DNA of 64,000 nucleotides, from positions 1 through 64,000 of the forward strand of contig JAFIFE010000011.1 in the NCBI GenBank assembly GCA_020832185.1, written 5' to 3'. Of this stretch, positions 9,216-18,336 are shown piece after piece (the stretch's first letter is position 1; each line of letters begins with the position of its first letter). This stretch comes from Alkalibacterium sp. GTDB lineage: Bacteria; Bacillota; Bacilli; Lactobacillales; Carnobacteriaceae_A. The position numbers were made by a program, and so were the translations under genes. The notes under the pieces are model-generated. The model saw nothing but the letters and a program-made list of their open reading frames with translations, ran no database searches and was not told the origin of the DNA.

Positions 9216-9911
9216 CTAATTAGTTTGCTTTCGTGCTTTTGAGTTTGCTTCTTTAGAAAAAATCTTTTTATTGCTTTTACCTTCAACAATACCGTCGCTT
9301 TTTAAAACACTGAATATAGTACCTAAGAAACATCTTATATCCATCGCTAAACCAATTTTATTAGCATACTCACCATCTAATTTAGCTTTTAAATCAATTT
9401 CTAATTCATCTCTTCCATTTATCTGTGCCCAACCAGTTAATCCTACAGGTACATCATTAGCTCCATATTTTTCTCTTTCTTGAATCAAATCATACTGATT
9501 CCAAAGCGCTGGTCTTGGCCCTACTACACTCATATCTCCCTTAAAGATATTGATGATTTGGGGAAGTTCATCTAGACTCGTTTTTCTAAGAAACTTACCT
9601 ACTGGAGTAATCCATTGATCTGGATTTTCTAATAAATGCGTTGGAGTATCCTTAGGAGTATCGATCTTCATTGTTCTGAATTTCAATATATAAAAATGTT
9701 CTTTATTTTTCTTCACTCTTTTTTGTTTGAAGAATACGGGCCCTTTAGAATCTGCTTTAATAAAAATAACCAGCATCAAAAAAACTGGAGATAATATTAG
9801 TAGCCCCACAGATGACAATATTATTCCGAAAATCCGTTTTACTTTTAGATATTTCACGTGTGAAGAGCTCCTTTTTATTGATTTATATAGGAAAAACTTT
9901 AACCGAAACAA
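9216..9911 (-). CDS. PglC-like initiating sugar-phosphate transferase
   Basis: A 231-residue monotopic phosphoglycosyl transferase. One hydrophobic re-entrant helix (about residues 27-50) is followed by the bacterial sugar transferase core: FKQKRVKKNKEHFYILKFRT, the Asp-Glu dyad in TSLDELPQI, GDMSVVGPRP and GLTGWAQINGRD. It transfers a sugar 1-phosphate to undecaprenyl phosphate, starting repeat-unit assembly at the membrane. It lacks the multi-helix N-terminal domain seen in the second initiating enzyme at 33555-34934. With the adjacent dehydratase and reductase the first sugar may be a 2-acetamido-2,6-dideoxyhexose (QuiNAc or FucNAc); that is inference. Confidence 0.92.
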   Translation of the reverse strand: MFRLKFFLYKSIKRSSSHVKYLKVKRIFGIILSSVGLLILSPVFLMLVIFIKADSKGPVFFKQKRVKKNKEHFYILKFRTMKIDTPKDTPTHLLENPDQWITPVGKFLRKTSLDELPQIINIFKGDMSVVGPRPALWNQYDLIQEREKYGANDVPVGLTGWAQINGRDELEIDLKAKLDGEYANKIGLAMDIRCFLGTIFSVLKSDGIVEGKSNKKIFSKEANSKARKQTN

Positions 9912-9931
9912 CAGGTTAAAGTTTTCTCCTG

Positions 9932-11794
9932 CTAAGCATATGCCAGTTCTGATTCTTTATTTACAGCAGGCTTTGCTTCATTAGTTTTAACTATCTGGTT
10001 AGCATAGTCAATAATTTTTATTTTCAGTTGTTTATCTTCTAATTTCTCAACTGATTCAATAAACGTTAGTACATCATTTAAAGAATTGTTTTCAACTTTA
10101 CCGACAAATATTTTTTCGTATACTTGCTCTTCGGTTGTTTCTTCGTTAGTCAGCAACTCTTCAAATAATTTTTCACCAGGTCGTATGCCCGCTTCTACAA
10201 TTTTTACTTCCTCTTTGTTTGCCCCACTTAATTTAATCATCTTTTTGGCTAAATCTACTATCTTAACGGGTTCTCCCATATCCAGGACAAATATTTCGCC
10301 CCCTTTTGCAAGGGATCCGGCTTGTAGTACTAATCGACTGGCTTCTGGTATCGTCATAAAGTAGCGGGTCATTCTATAATCAGTAATAGTTACAGGTCCA
10401 CCGTTTTTTATTTGTTCTTTAAATACGGGAATAACACTTCCACGGCTTCCTAAAACATTTCCAAATCTGACGGCTACAAAGTTCGTCTTGCCTTCTTCAT
10501 TAAGACCAGTCACGATCATTTCAGCCACGCGCTTGGTTGCTCCCATGATATTCGGTGGATTCACAGCTTTATCCGTCGAAATCATAACGAAACTAGCTAC
10601 TCCAGCCGCTTTCGCTCCTTCAGCCATATTTTTCGTGCCATAAACGTTGTTTTTAACGGCTTCTGTTGGATTATATTCCATTAATGGTACGTGTTTATGT
10701 GCTGCTGCATGATAGACTCTGTCCGGTTTATATTGTTCCATTACAGTAAAAATTCTATCTCTGTCTTGTATATCAGCAATTACAGGAATTAAATCAATTC
10801 CATTTTTATCAGCAATAGGCTTTAATTCTTTGTGCACCAGATAGATTGAATTTTCACCGTGCCCTAAGAGTAATATGCGTTTCGGTGAAAAACGAATGAT
10901 TTGACGGCATATTTCTGAACCAATCGATCCACCTGCTCCGGACACCAAGATAGTCTGTCCGGATAATTGTGTGGCAATCTGTTTCATGTCCAGTTTGACT
11001 TCTTCACGTCCCAGCAAGTCCGTCACATCAATTTCTTTAAACTGATTCACTTCAAACGTTCCCTGCACTATTTCTTCTACAGAAGGCATCTGATTGACTT
11101 TAACATTCGTTTTCGAACAGCATTCTACTATTCGACTTAGGTCTTTAGAAGATAGTGATGGAATAGCTATAGTGATTTGGTCAATGTCATAGACGTCAAC
11201 TAATTTGTTTATATTATATGTAGAACCTAATACGGGGACACCGAACACTGTTGTCTTCACTTTATTAGAATCGTCATCCACTATCCCAATAAACTCTATT
11301 TGCGGATTATGTATTAAACTCTTAATGAAGAGACTGCCACCCGTTCCCGCTCCTACTATCAGTGTTCGTAAAGCGGGACTGTCTTTAACTTGTTCCATTC
11401 GTTCTTTTTTCTTATTGTGTTCAGCAATTATTCGCCATGCGACACGGCTACCAGGAATAATCAAGACAGAGAGCAAGTACCATAGAAATAAAAAACGCTG
11501 ACTTAAGGGAATAAATAATAAATTGACAATATTACTGACAAGAAAAGCAGTAGTGACCACTAATCCGTGAACCACCGTCTCTCTAATACTCGTATAGCGG
11601 TTTATTTTATCAAACAATCTCAAATACACAGATACACTGTTGTAAATCACCAATACAATCATCAGCGAAAGAATAATGGCTCTTATTGAGAGCGTGAGAT
11701 AAGGACTTATAAAGAAATAAGAAAATAATCCTGAGGCTAAAACGACGGCTAGATCGAAAACGCCTAAAGTAATTCGTTTGATTTGCCGGTTCAT
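9932..11794 (-). CDS. Membrane UDP-GlcNAc 4,6-dehydratase (CapD/EpsC/WbpM-like)
   Basis: A 620-residue protein with four to five N-terminal transmembrane helices (about residues 8-115). A CoA-binding-like Rossmann domain follows (LIVGAGTGG near 145), then a SDR dehydratase domain (ILVSGAGGSIGSEICRQ near 283, MISTDKAVNPPNIMGATKR near 400). The length and domain order match the long CapD/WbpM/EpsC class, which makes UDP-2-acetamido-2,6-dideoxy-4-keto-hexose. It opens the biosynthetic part of block C, directly behind the CpsB phosphatase gene. In this class a Met replaces the usual catalytic Tyr, consistent with the visible GATKR context. Function is well supported; the stereochemical outcome is not. 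Confidence 0.9.
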   Translation of the reverse strand: MNRQIKRITLGVFDLAVVLASGLFSYFFISPYLTLSIRAIILSLMIVLVIYNSVSVYLRLFDKINRYTSIRETVVHGLVVTTAFLVSNIVNLLFIPLSQRFLFLWYLLSVLIIPGSRVAWRIIAEHNKKKERMEQVKDSPALRTLIVGAGTGGSLFIKSLIHNPQIEFIGIVDDDSNKVKTTVFGVPVLGSTYNINKLVDVYDIDQITIAIPSLSSKDLSRIVECCSKTNVKVNQMPSVEEIVQGTFEVNQFKEIDVTDLLGREEVKLDMKQIATQLSGQTILVSGAGGSIGSEICRQIIRFSPKRILLLGHGENSIYLVHKELKPIADKNGIDLIPVIADIQDRDRIFTVMEQYKPDRVYHAAAHKHVPLMEYNPTEAVKNNVYGTKNMAEGAKAAGVASFVMISTDKAVNPPNIMGATKRVAEMIVTGLNEEGKTNFVAVRFGNVLGSRGSVIPVFKEQIKNGGPVTITDYRMTRYFMTIPEASRLVLQAGSLAKGGEIFVLDMGEPVKIVDLAKKMIKLSGANKEEVKIVEAGIRPGEKLFEELLTNEETTEEQVYEKIFVGKVENNSLNDVLTFIESVEKLEDKQLKIKIIDYANQIVKTNEAKPAVNKESELAYA

Positions 11795-11811
11795 AAAACT
11801 GATTCCTCCTA

Positions 11812-12582
11812 TTATTTAAACCATTTCGATAATATCGACTGTTTTATACTATGAGTATCTGGAGCAATGACTGGATCTCCATTTAACAGATCTTTAGTGG
11901 TCTGGTTGAATGCATTACGTTTACTTCTTCCGTATTCTTTTGCTAACAGGTCATACGCCTCTTTCATATGAAATGAACGGTTTCCCGTGTTATGCGCGTC
12001 TGAAGCAATAAAATGGACCAGATTGGCTTCAATTAATTGTTTACTTAATTTTTCGATTTTTTTCCCAAACCCACCCGTGTAACTTGCAGCAGTTAATTGC
12101 GCTAAAGCACCCTTATCAATAAAGTTCTTTAGACGATTAGGATGTTCTATAATGGCATGATTACGCTCTGGATGAACAATAACTGGTGTTTTACCGTGAG
12201 ACTGCAAATCATAAAATAACCGTTCAGCATAAGTAGGGATAGAAGCTGTTGGAAACTCAATCAATATATAGGTATGAGCTTCATCGGTAAATAAAATTTC
12301 ATTCTTTTCTATATCAGCTAAAAGCTCCCCGTAAATACTTACTTCTTGACCTGGAAAGACTGTCAAGTCGATTCTACGGTCAACCAGTTCAGCCTGGAGC
12401 TCTCTTACCTGATGGATAACTGATTTTTTATTGTTTACCCATTCTCTTTTCTGGTGATGAGGAGTGGCAAGTATATGTGTAATCCCCTCAGATACAGCTA
12501 ATTCAGCCATTTTTATTGAGTCTTCCAGTGTTTGTGCACCGTCATCTATGCCATGTAGAATGTGGCAATGCAAATCGTACAT
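11812..12582 (-). CDS. cpsB: CpsB-type PHP-fold tyrosine phosphatase
   Basis: A 256-residue manganese-dependent protein-tyrosine phosphatase. Residues 1-20 carry the PHP metal-binding start (MYDLHCHILHGIDDGA). ILATPHHQ near 38-45, VIVHPERN near 135 and FIASDAHNTGNRS near 190 supply the remaining metal ligands. It should dephosphorylate the tyrosine tail of the CpsD kinase encoded just upstream and so tune capsule polymerisation and export. Gene order on the transcript is C, D, B, whereas in Streptococcus it is B, C, D. Confidence 0.92.
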   Translation of the reverse strand: MYDLHCHILHGIDDGAQTLEDSIKMAELAVSEGITHILATPHHQKREWVNNKKSVIHQVRELQAELVDRRIDLTVFPGQEVSIYGELLADIEKNEILFTDEAHTYILIEFPTASIPTYAERLFYDLQSHGKTPVIVHPERNHAIIEHPNRLKNFIDKGALAQLTAASYTGGFGKKIEKLSKQLIEANLVHFIASDAHNTGNRSFHMKEAYDLLAKEYGRSKRNAFNQTTKDLLNGDPVIAPDTHSIKQSILSKWFK

Positions 12583-12622
12583 ATTGTATTCACTCCTCTT
12601 TATATGAAATATAGTTTAGTTG

Positions 12623-13321
12623 TTATTCGCCGTAGTAATAATAATAACTGTCATCAGACTTATCTACTCTGTTCAATATGGCTCCTAGTACATTAGCCTG
12701 AACTTTCTCCAGTAAATCTTTCGCTTTAAAAATTTCGTCTTTGTTGGCTTTCCCTTTCGGAATGACGAACAGCACCCCATCGGTTTTAGATGCCATTACC
12801 TGTGCATCTGTCACAGCTAGTAAGGGTGGCATATCAAATATGATCATGTCAAAGTAATCCAGCATCTCCTGCTTGATTTCTTCCATACGCTTAGACGCTA
12901 AGAGTTCAGCTGGGTTTGGAGGAATTGCTCCACTTGTTAATATATACAACCCGTCTTTATGCGTACGGTAAATAACATCTTCCAGATTGGTGTTGCGGTC
13001 AGTCAGTAATGTCGTTAGTCCATCATGGTTTCTGACCTTGAATGTTTTGTGTACGGTCGGTTTACGTAAGTCAGCATCTACTAATAATATCTTCTTTTCT
13101 TCTGATGCAAACGTCGCTGCCAAATTCGCAGATACTGTAGACTTCCCTGAAGATGGGCCAGCTGATGAAACAACAATTGTTCTAAGGGTTTCATCGATCA
13201 TAGAAAACTGAATATTTGTTCTTATGGTACGAAATTGTTCTGACACAACAGAGGAGGGTTTGTTTAACACTACCAGTCCTGGTCGTTCTGAATTTTCAAC
13301 ATTCTTCTTTTTACTAAACAT
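12623..13321 (-). CDS. cpsD: CpsD-type bacterial tyrosine kinase
   Basis: A 232-residue BY-kinase. Walker A is SAGPSSGKST at 53-62, Walker A' is ILLVDADLRKP at 78-88 and Walker B is MIIFDMPPLL near 148. The C-terminus DDSYYYYYGE is the tyrosine cluster that is autophosphorylated. The EQFRTIRTNI helix (residues 28-37) is the oligomerisation motif. It needs the membrane adaptor CpsC, encoded 12 bases upstream, for activation, and is opposed by CpsB. All functional motifs are intact, which contrasts with the P-loop-less C-terminal domain of the protein at 30276-31382. Confidence 0.94.
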   Translation of the reverse strand: MFSKKKNVENSERPGLVVLNKPSSVVSEQFRTIRTNIQFSMIDETLRTIVVSSAGPSSGKSTVSANLAATFASEEKKILLVDADLRKPTVHKTFKVRNHDGLTTLLTDRNTNLEDVIYRTHKDGLYILTSGAIPPNPAELLASKRMEEIKQEMLDYFDMIIFDMPPLLAVTDAQVMASKTDGVLFVIPKGKANKDEIFKAKDLLEKVQANVLGAILNRVDKSDDSYYYYYGE

Positions 13322-13333
13322 GTTAGATTCCTC

Positions 13334-14077
13334 CTATACTCTTGAACGAACTGTTCTAGATTCTTGTGAACGTTCCGGTAAGGCTTGGCGTCCATCTGAT
13401 TTTAATTCATCTGCATTCATTTCTGATATACGTCCTAAACTCGTCCATCCTAGTTCTTCTACTATGAATTTCTCATCCTTGACCGTATTGTCAAGGAACT
13501 CAAGTAAGAATGCTAAACCTACACCAATCATCCCACCAAGAATGACGCCTATTGCCAAATTTAAAGTATGATTAGGTGAAATAGGATTGATATTTGGTTC
13601 AGCTGCAGATATTACAGTGACATTATCAACGTTCATTATTTCATCTAAGTTCTCTTGAAAAACACTTGCCGTCGTATTTGCAATCATCGCTGCACTGTAC
13701 GGGTTGGTATCAACTACACGGATAGAAAACACTTGTGAATTGGCTTCATTCGAAATAGTAATCTGATCTGAAAGCGCGCCATGCGAAAGATCTAAATCCA
13801 AATCTTCTCTCACTTCATCCAGAATGACTGGGCCATTAATAATATCTTTATATGTATTGATCAGTTGTACATTCGTATCTATATCAGACCTTTGGATAGC
13901 ATCTGCCTGCTGAGTACGGTTAACTAGTAATTGAGTAGTCGAGCTGTATTCTGGAGTGGCGATAAAAAAAGTATAAAAACCAAGTATCAGTAACCCGATC
14001 AATGTCAAATTTATAATAAGTCCAAGTCTTTTCTTTACTATTCCAAATAGCTCTTTTAAACTGATTTCTTCTTCCAT
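13334..14077 (-). CDS. cpsC: CpsC-type Wzz/kinase adaptor
   Basis: A 247-residue chain-length determinant and kinase adaptor. TM1 covers about residues 18-40, an extracytoplasmic region of about 130 residues follows, and TM2 lies about 170-192 after the proline-containing NPISPNHTLNLAIG motif. The C-terminal cytoplasmic tail should contact CpsD. It is the first gene of its transcript after the terminator that follows ugd, with a strong AGGAGG site ten bases before the ATG. No convincing -35/-10 pair could be fixed in the 14078-14260 gap. Confidence 0.92.
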   Translation of the reverse strand: MEEEISLKELFGIVKKRLGLIINLTLIGLLILGFYTFFIATPEYSSTTQLLVNRTQQADAIQRSDIDTNVQLINTYKDIINGPVILDEVREDLDLDLSHGALSDQITISNEANSQVFSIRVVDTNPYSAAMIANTTASVFQENLDEIMNVDNVTVISAAEPNINPISPNHTLNLAIGVILGGMIGVGLAFLLEFLDNTVKDEKFIVEELGWTSLGRISEMNADELKSDGRQALPERSQESRTVRSRV

Positions 14078-14263
14078 TATATCCTCCTGTTTATGTGACG
14101 CGTATTATTAACGGTCATATAAATTATTCGTATTTATTAATCTCTATCAGAATACCATATAAAATAACACATTTGTATAAGATTCATTGAATAGACATAA
14201 ATAACATGTTTAATTTATTCGAAAAATTGACACACTTTTTGTAAGCACACAATTTAACTTTTA

Positions 14264-14305
14264 CAAAAATGTCGAACGAAACTGGAAAGCTCAGTCTCGT
14301 TCGAC
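14264..14305 (-). terminator. Terminator after ugd
   Basis: The arms GTCGAACGAAACT (14271-14283) and AGTCTCGTTCGAC (14293-14305) pair over 13 bases with one G-U pair and a nine-base loop. On the minus strand the stem is followed by ATTTTTGT. It lies 12 bases past the ugd stop and separates ugd from the cpsCDB transcript. Confidence 0.85.
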
Positions 14306-14316
14306 TAATGCACGTA

Positions 14317-15486
14317 TTAATTATTATTATATAAATCTCTCGTGTATACTTTTTCTTTTACATCTTCTATATCTTCTGTAATACGGTTAGCTACTATGAC
14401 ATCACATTCTTTTTTAAATGAGTCTAAGTCATTATTGACTTTAGAGCGGTAAAAGGTCTCTTCAATTAAAACCGGCTCGTACACTTCGACTTCTATTCCT
14501 TTGGCTTTGATCCGCTTCATTATGCCCTGAATCGCACTCTGACGGAAGTTATCAGACCCTGATTTCATAACTAAGCGGTAGATTCCTACTTTTTTCGGAT
14601 TTTTAGCAATGACCTGGTCAGAAATAAAATCTTTACGTGTGCGGTTCGCATCGACGATCGCTGCAATCAGATTATTTGGAACTTGATCATAATTAGCTAA
14701 GAGCTGTTTTGTGTCTTTTGGCAGACAGTAACCACCATAGCCGAATGATGGATTATTATAGTGATCCCCAATACGTGGATCCAGTGACACCCCATCAATG
14801 ATTGATTGCGTATCTAAATTATGCACTTCTGCATAGGTGTCCAGCTCATTAAAGTAAGCCACTCTAAGGGCAAGATAGGTATTGGCAAATAATTTAACAG
14901 CCTCAGCTTCAGTTGAGTTCATTAACAGCACTGAAATATCTTGTTTGAGTGCCCCTTCGACCAGTAAATCTGCAAACCGTTGTGCACGTTCAGATTTTTC
15001 ACCCAGCACAATTCTACTTGGATATAAATTATCGTACAGAGCGTTACCTTCTCTTAAAAATTCTGGCGAAAAGATAATGTTTTCTGTCTCGAATTTTTCT
15101 CTCAATTTCAAAGTATAGCCAACAGGAATCGTAGATTTGATAATCATCGTAGCCTGGGGAGCATACTTCAGAACATCTTCAATCACCATTTCAACTAATG
15201 AGGTATCAAAATAATTCGTCTTATCATCATAGTTGGTGGGAGCAGCAATCACCACAAACTCCGGATTGTTCTGATAGGCTTCTTCTTTGCTTGTCGTTGC
15301 CACTAAGTCCAGCTCTTTAGTGGATAAGTACTCTGATATTTCATTGTCAACAATCGGGGATATCTTGTTGTTAATCATCTCTACTTTTTCTTCAATTACC
15401 TCCAGCGCTTTAACCGTGTGGTTTTGAGCCAGTAAAATGGCATTAGACAGGCCCACATAACCCATTCCTACAACTGTAATATTCAT
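14317..15486 (-). CDS. ugd: UDP-glucose 6-dehydrogenase
   Basis: A 389-residue NAD-dependent dehydrogenase making UDP-glucuronate. The N-terminal Rossmann motif is [10 protein letters not shown] (residues 4-13), the middle has [11 protein letters not shown] and [15 protein letters not shown], and [15 protein letters not shown] contains the catalytic cysteine. Length fits the short Gram-positive form. It is flanked by hairpins on both sides (14264-14305 and 15524-15559), so it may be a separate transcript in block C. Its product could be the carboxylate acted on by the TupA-like protein downstream. Confidence 0.93.
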   Translation of the reverse strand: MNITVVGMGYVGLSNAILLAQNHTVKALEVIEEKVEMINNKISPIVDNEISEYLSTKELDLVATTSKEEAYQNNPEFVVIAAPTNYDDKTNYFDTSLVEMVIEDVLKYAPQATMIIKSTIPVGYTLKLREKFETENIIFSPEFLREGNALYDNLYPSRIVLGEKSERAQRFADLLVEGALKQDISVLLMNSTEAEAVKLFANTYLALRVAYFNELDTYAEVHNLDTQSIIDGVSLDPRIGDHYNNPSFGYGGYCLPKDTKQLLANYDQVPNNLIAAIVDANRTRKDFISDQVIAKNPKKVGIYRLVMKSGSDNFRQSAIQGIMKRIKAKGIEVEVYEPVLIEETFYRSKVNNDLDSFKKECDVIVANRITEDIEDVKEKVYTRDLYNNN

Positions 15487-15523
15487 ATATGTGTCATCCT
15501 TTCGAAATGGTATCCTATAACAT

Positions 15524-15559
15524 AATAACCTGTTGTGGCAGATTTCACAACAGGTTATT
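15524..15559 (-). terminator. Hairpin after the LCP gene
   Basis: A perfect 14-bp inverted repeat (AATAACCTGTTGTG at 15524-15537 and its complement at 15546-15559) with an eight-base loop, 22 bases past the LCP gene stop. The run after the stem on the minus strand is ATGTTATAGG, a poor U-tract, so termination may be partial. It could also sit in the leader of ugd. Confidence 0.55.
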
Positions 15560-15581
15560 AATGTTAATAATTAAATTATGA

Positions 15582-16559
15582 TTAATTTATTTCAAGTTCG
15601 TCTTTTAAATGATTCTGCACTCGTGTTATTTCTTCATCAGGAATCATTTCATAATACACCCCATTTTGCATTTGACCGGATCCTGATAATTGAAGCTGTT
15701 CAACATTGCTTGCAGAGTTTCTATAATTGTTAAACATATCTAACATATCATCAAATGCCATATTTGTTTTCATATTGGAACTCAAAGTGCCAAGGATAGA
15801 ACGGTAATTCATCACAGAATCAAATGATGCTATGCGCTGCATCGTTCCTTCAAGCACTTGTCTTTGTCTGAATTGTCTGCCATAATCCCCTTCAGGATCG
15901 CTTGAACGCATTCTGGAGTACTCTAATGCTTTCGGTCCTTCCATGTGCGTTGATTGACCTTCAACAAAATCATACCCTCCCTGACTAAAATTCATTGGGG
16001 GGACAACTGAAATTCCGCCGACCGCATCTACAATCTGTTGCATGCTCTCCATGTTGACAGATACATAATAATCAATAGGAATATCAAACAAGTTCTGAAC
16101 AGAATTGACTGCCATACTTGTTCCGCCAAAAGCGTATGCATGATTAATTTTATCCATCTCGCCTCTGCCTATGATTTCAGTATAAGTGTCTCTAGGAATG
16201 CTCACTATACTCGTCTGTTCAGTATTCGGATTGACAGTCAGCACCATCATCGTATCTGTACGTCCTCTTTCGATTCTGCCATACTCTCCTGTATCCACAC
16301 CCATAACTAATACAGAAAATGGATCCTCACCTGCATCAACATCTAACGGCCGCTCTTGACGACTGGTGTGTTCTTCCTGAGCTTCAACTTCTTCATATAT
16401 TTCATCGGTTGTACTTCTAATGTCACTATAGACTTGCCACAAAAGGTAGCCACCAATTAGCATAAAAATATTGAAAATGAGGAAGACTATTCCAAATACA
16501 ATTTTACGCGATGAGGTTTTTTTTCTTTTATTTTTATTAATACGAGTCTGTTTTGTCAT
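15582..16559 (-). CDS. LCP-family (LytR-CpsA-Psr) glycopolymer ligase
   Basis: A 325-residue type II membrane protein. It has a short basic cytoplasmic tail, one transmembrane helix (about 20-42), a linker, and an LCP domain from about 80 to 245. Key residues are in RGRTDTMMVLTVNP (98-111) and SIPRDTYTEI (120-129), with the arginines and aspartates that bind lipid pyrophosphate and metal. These enzymes transfer polysaccharide or teichoic-acid-like polymers from undecaprenyl diphosphate to peptidoglycan. It is the first gene of block C, as is common for capsule operons. Confidence 0.92.
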   Translation of the reverse strand: MTKQTRINKNKRKKTSSRKIVFGIVFLIFNIFMLIGGYLLWQVYSDIRSTTDEIYEEVEAQEEHTSRQERPLDVDAGEDPFSVLVMGVDTGEYGRIERGRTDTMMVLTVNPNTEQTSIVSIPRDTYTEIIGRGEMDKINHAYAFGGTSMAVNSVQNLFDIPIDYYVSVNMESMQQIVDAVGGISVVPPMNFSQGGYDFVEGQSTHMEGPKALEYSRMRSSDPEGDYGRQFRQRQVLEGTMQRIASFDSVMNYRSILGTLSSNMKTNMAFDDMLDMFNNYRNSASNVEQLQLSGSGQMQNGVYYEMIPDEEITRVQNHLKDELEIN

Positions 16560-16638
16560 TTTCTATAACTTCCTAACTAGTAAATTAATTATATTTATCA
16601 CAGCATCATCGTATTAATAATACGACATTAATCAAAGA

Positions 16639-16672
16639 GGTTTAATTATTTATTTAGGAAAATAATTAAACC
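16639..16672 (-). terminator. AT-rich terminator of block B
   Basis: A perfect 13-bp stem (GGTTTAATTATTT and AAATAATTAAACC) with an eight-base loop, six bases past the GNAT gene stop. The trailing sequence on the minus strand is TCTTTGATT, a modest U-run. It marks the boundary between block B and the LCP gene of block C. Confidence 0.7.
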
Positions 16673-16677
16673 AATGA

Positions 16678-17199
16678 TTATAAATAATTTTTGTTTTTTA
16701 TACTTAGTATATACGCATCATAAAATTTACCTTGTTTATAAACAAAATCAGGGAATAGACCAATTTCTGAAAAACCAGCTTTTTTTGCCATTTTAATAGA
16801 GGATAAATGATCCGCTCTCCAGTATCCATATATCATATTAAATCCTAGTTCATTAAAAACATGGTTCAGTAACATATGCGTGGTTTCAGTTCCATACCCT
16901 ACACCAGAAAATTCCTTAGAAATTACAATACCACCAAATTGAGCTTTTCTGTTGATAAAATCTATATTGGTTATCCCAATGTAGCCAATTGGTCTATCAT
17001 CTTCACTTCTACAAACCATTAAAAATAATTGATTATGATTATTATTTATCTTATCTTCAATCCATTTTTTATCCCATTCTGAAGAAATATAAAATTTGTT
17101 TCCACAAGTGTATTCAAATGTTTCAGGATCATTTCTCAAATGGTTTAAAAAATTTAAATCATCATATTCAAAAGCTCTAAAATAAAGATTGTTAGTCAT
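16678..17199 (-). CDS. GNAT-family N-acyltransferase
   Basis: A 173-residue GNAT acetyltransferase of the RimJ/RimL-like type. The N-terminus YFRAFEYDDLNFLNHLRNDP is the usual substrate-side start. The acetyl-CoA pyrophosphate loop is in GIVISKEFSGVGYGTE near 93-108. A C-terminal AKKAGFSEIGLFPDFVYKQG block is typical. It is the last gene of block B, 11 bases after the PLP-fold gene. With a sugar aminotransferase in the same operon, N-acylation of a 4-amino-4,6-dideoxy sugar is a reasonable role (compare WecD, VioB). That link is inference from context. Confidence 0.85.
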   Translation of the reverse strand: MTNNLYFRAFEYDDLNFLNHLRNDPETFEYTCGNKFYISSEWDKKWIEDKINNNHNQLFLMVCRSEDDRPIGYIGITNIDFINRKAQFGGIVISKEFSGVGYGTETTHMLLNHVFNELGFNMIYGYWRADHLSSIKMAKKAGFSEIGLFPDFVYKQGKFYDAYILSIKNKNYL

Positions 17200-17210
17200 C
17201 TTATGCCTCC

Positions 17211-18161
17211 TTATAATAATTCTTTCAATGCTTCAATTATTGTTTTCATGTGAATAGTTGTATATCTTTGATCACATGGTATAGGTAATATGTTAGCAGA
17301 GTAATCATATTCAATAGTCCGCTCTGGAACATTGTCAATTACATTAGGCCATAACGTTGGTATGAATATGTTTTTTTCCGTCAGTCTTTTTTTTATAGTC
17401 AATCCATCTTTAACGAGGAGTGGGTAACTGAATGGAACCAATGGTTTAATTAGTTTTAAAGGATTAATTTCATTAAGATGGGTATTTAAATACTCGTAAT
17501 TTTCATTACGAATACTACTAACATTATCATAATCTATTGCTCCTAATAAGTTGCTTGTCAGAGCTGACATTTGTCTTAATTCGAGTGTTTTAAATTTTTC
17601 GTCATTCTTTTTAAACTCGTTGTAAAAATCTGTCGCTCTGCCTTCAAAGCGACCTAAAATATGAGACATACGATCAAAAGATTTATCAACTTCTAGTGTT
17701 TCCTCCAGACTCGATGACGTATACAGATAAGCCCCATCTGGCACTCCAAAAAACTTTCTGCATGAATACAAAGTATCTATATCATGTACAGGCTTATTAT
17801 AAAAAGCATGAGTATTGTCTAGAATGATATTAGCATATTTATTTTTCATACATATAATTTCGTTATCGGAAATTTGCCCATAGTAATTAACTATATAGAG
17901 ATAAGAGCCTTCCTCTAATTCTTTTTTAAACAATGGTTTAAAGTCTTTACCAATATTATAATATTCATACTTTACACCATTCCTATCTAACATATCTGAT
18001 ACAGAATTGCACAAAAAATATGGCAAAAAAAGTTTTTTTATTTTTTTCGCTTTGACTAAATATATCAATGCATTTCTAGCCGTGTTTAGTTTTAAAGCTT
18101 TAACATGATAAGGATTATTGGGCAATAAATCTAATTGAAAGTACCCACCTATTTCTGTCAT
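17211..18161 (-). CDS. DegT/AHBA-like PLP-fold protein (compact)
   Basis: A 316-residue protein from the chosen ATG at 18161, giving MTEIGGYFQLDL. The EIGGYF start is the usual N-terminus of this small aminotransferase-like group. The frame also opens at 18263 (34 more residues), but those extra residues look unlike the family. Motifs (numbered from M1 at 18161): LNTARNALIYL near 25-35, LDNTHAFYN near 114-122 with the PLP-ring Asp, and SCRKFFGVPDG near 133-143 with the probable Schiff-base Lys136. It is shorter than normal DegT enzymes (about 370). It may be a sugar or amino-acid aminotransferase; the substrate is unknown. Confidence 0.72.
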   Translation of the reverse strand: MTEIGGYFQLDLLPNNPYHVKALKLNTARNALIYLVKAKKIKKLFLPYFLCNSVSDMLDRNGVKYEYYNIGKDFKPLFKKELEEGSYLYIVNYYGQISDNEIICMKNKYANIILDNTHAFYNKPVHDIDTLYSCRKFFGVPDGAYLYTSSSLEETLEVDKSFDRMSHILGRFEGRATDFYNEFKKNDEKFKTLELRQMSALTSNLLGAIDYDNVSSIRNENYEYLNTHLNEINPLKLIKPLVPFSYPLLVKDGLTIKKRLTEKNIFIPTLWPNVIDNVPERTIEYDYSANILPIPCDQRYTTIHMKTIIEALKELL

Positions 18162-18336
18162 ATTGATCCTACTTTCTGAACTCTCACCATATAATATATA
18201 TGATAGTTCTAATTTCACTAAACTTATATCAACTTCAAACTGTATAACCTTAATAGAATACATTATTGAGGGTTGATGCTCCTATAAACTTAACCCGCCC
18301 AGCTCAAGAACGTATACTCAACCTAATTTAAAAATA

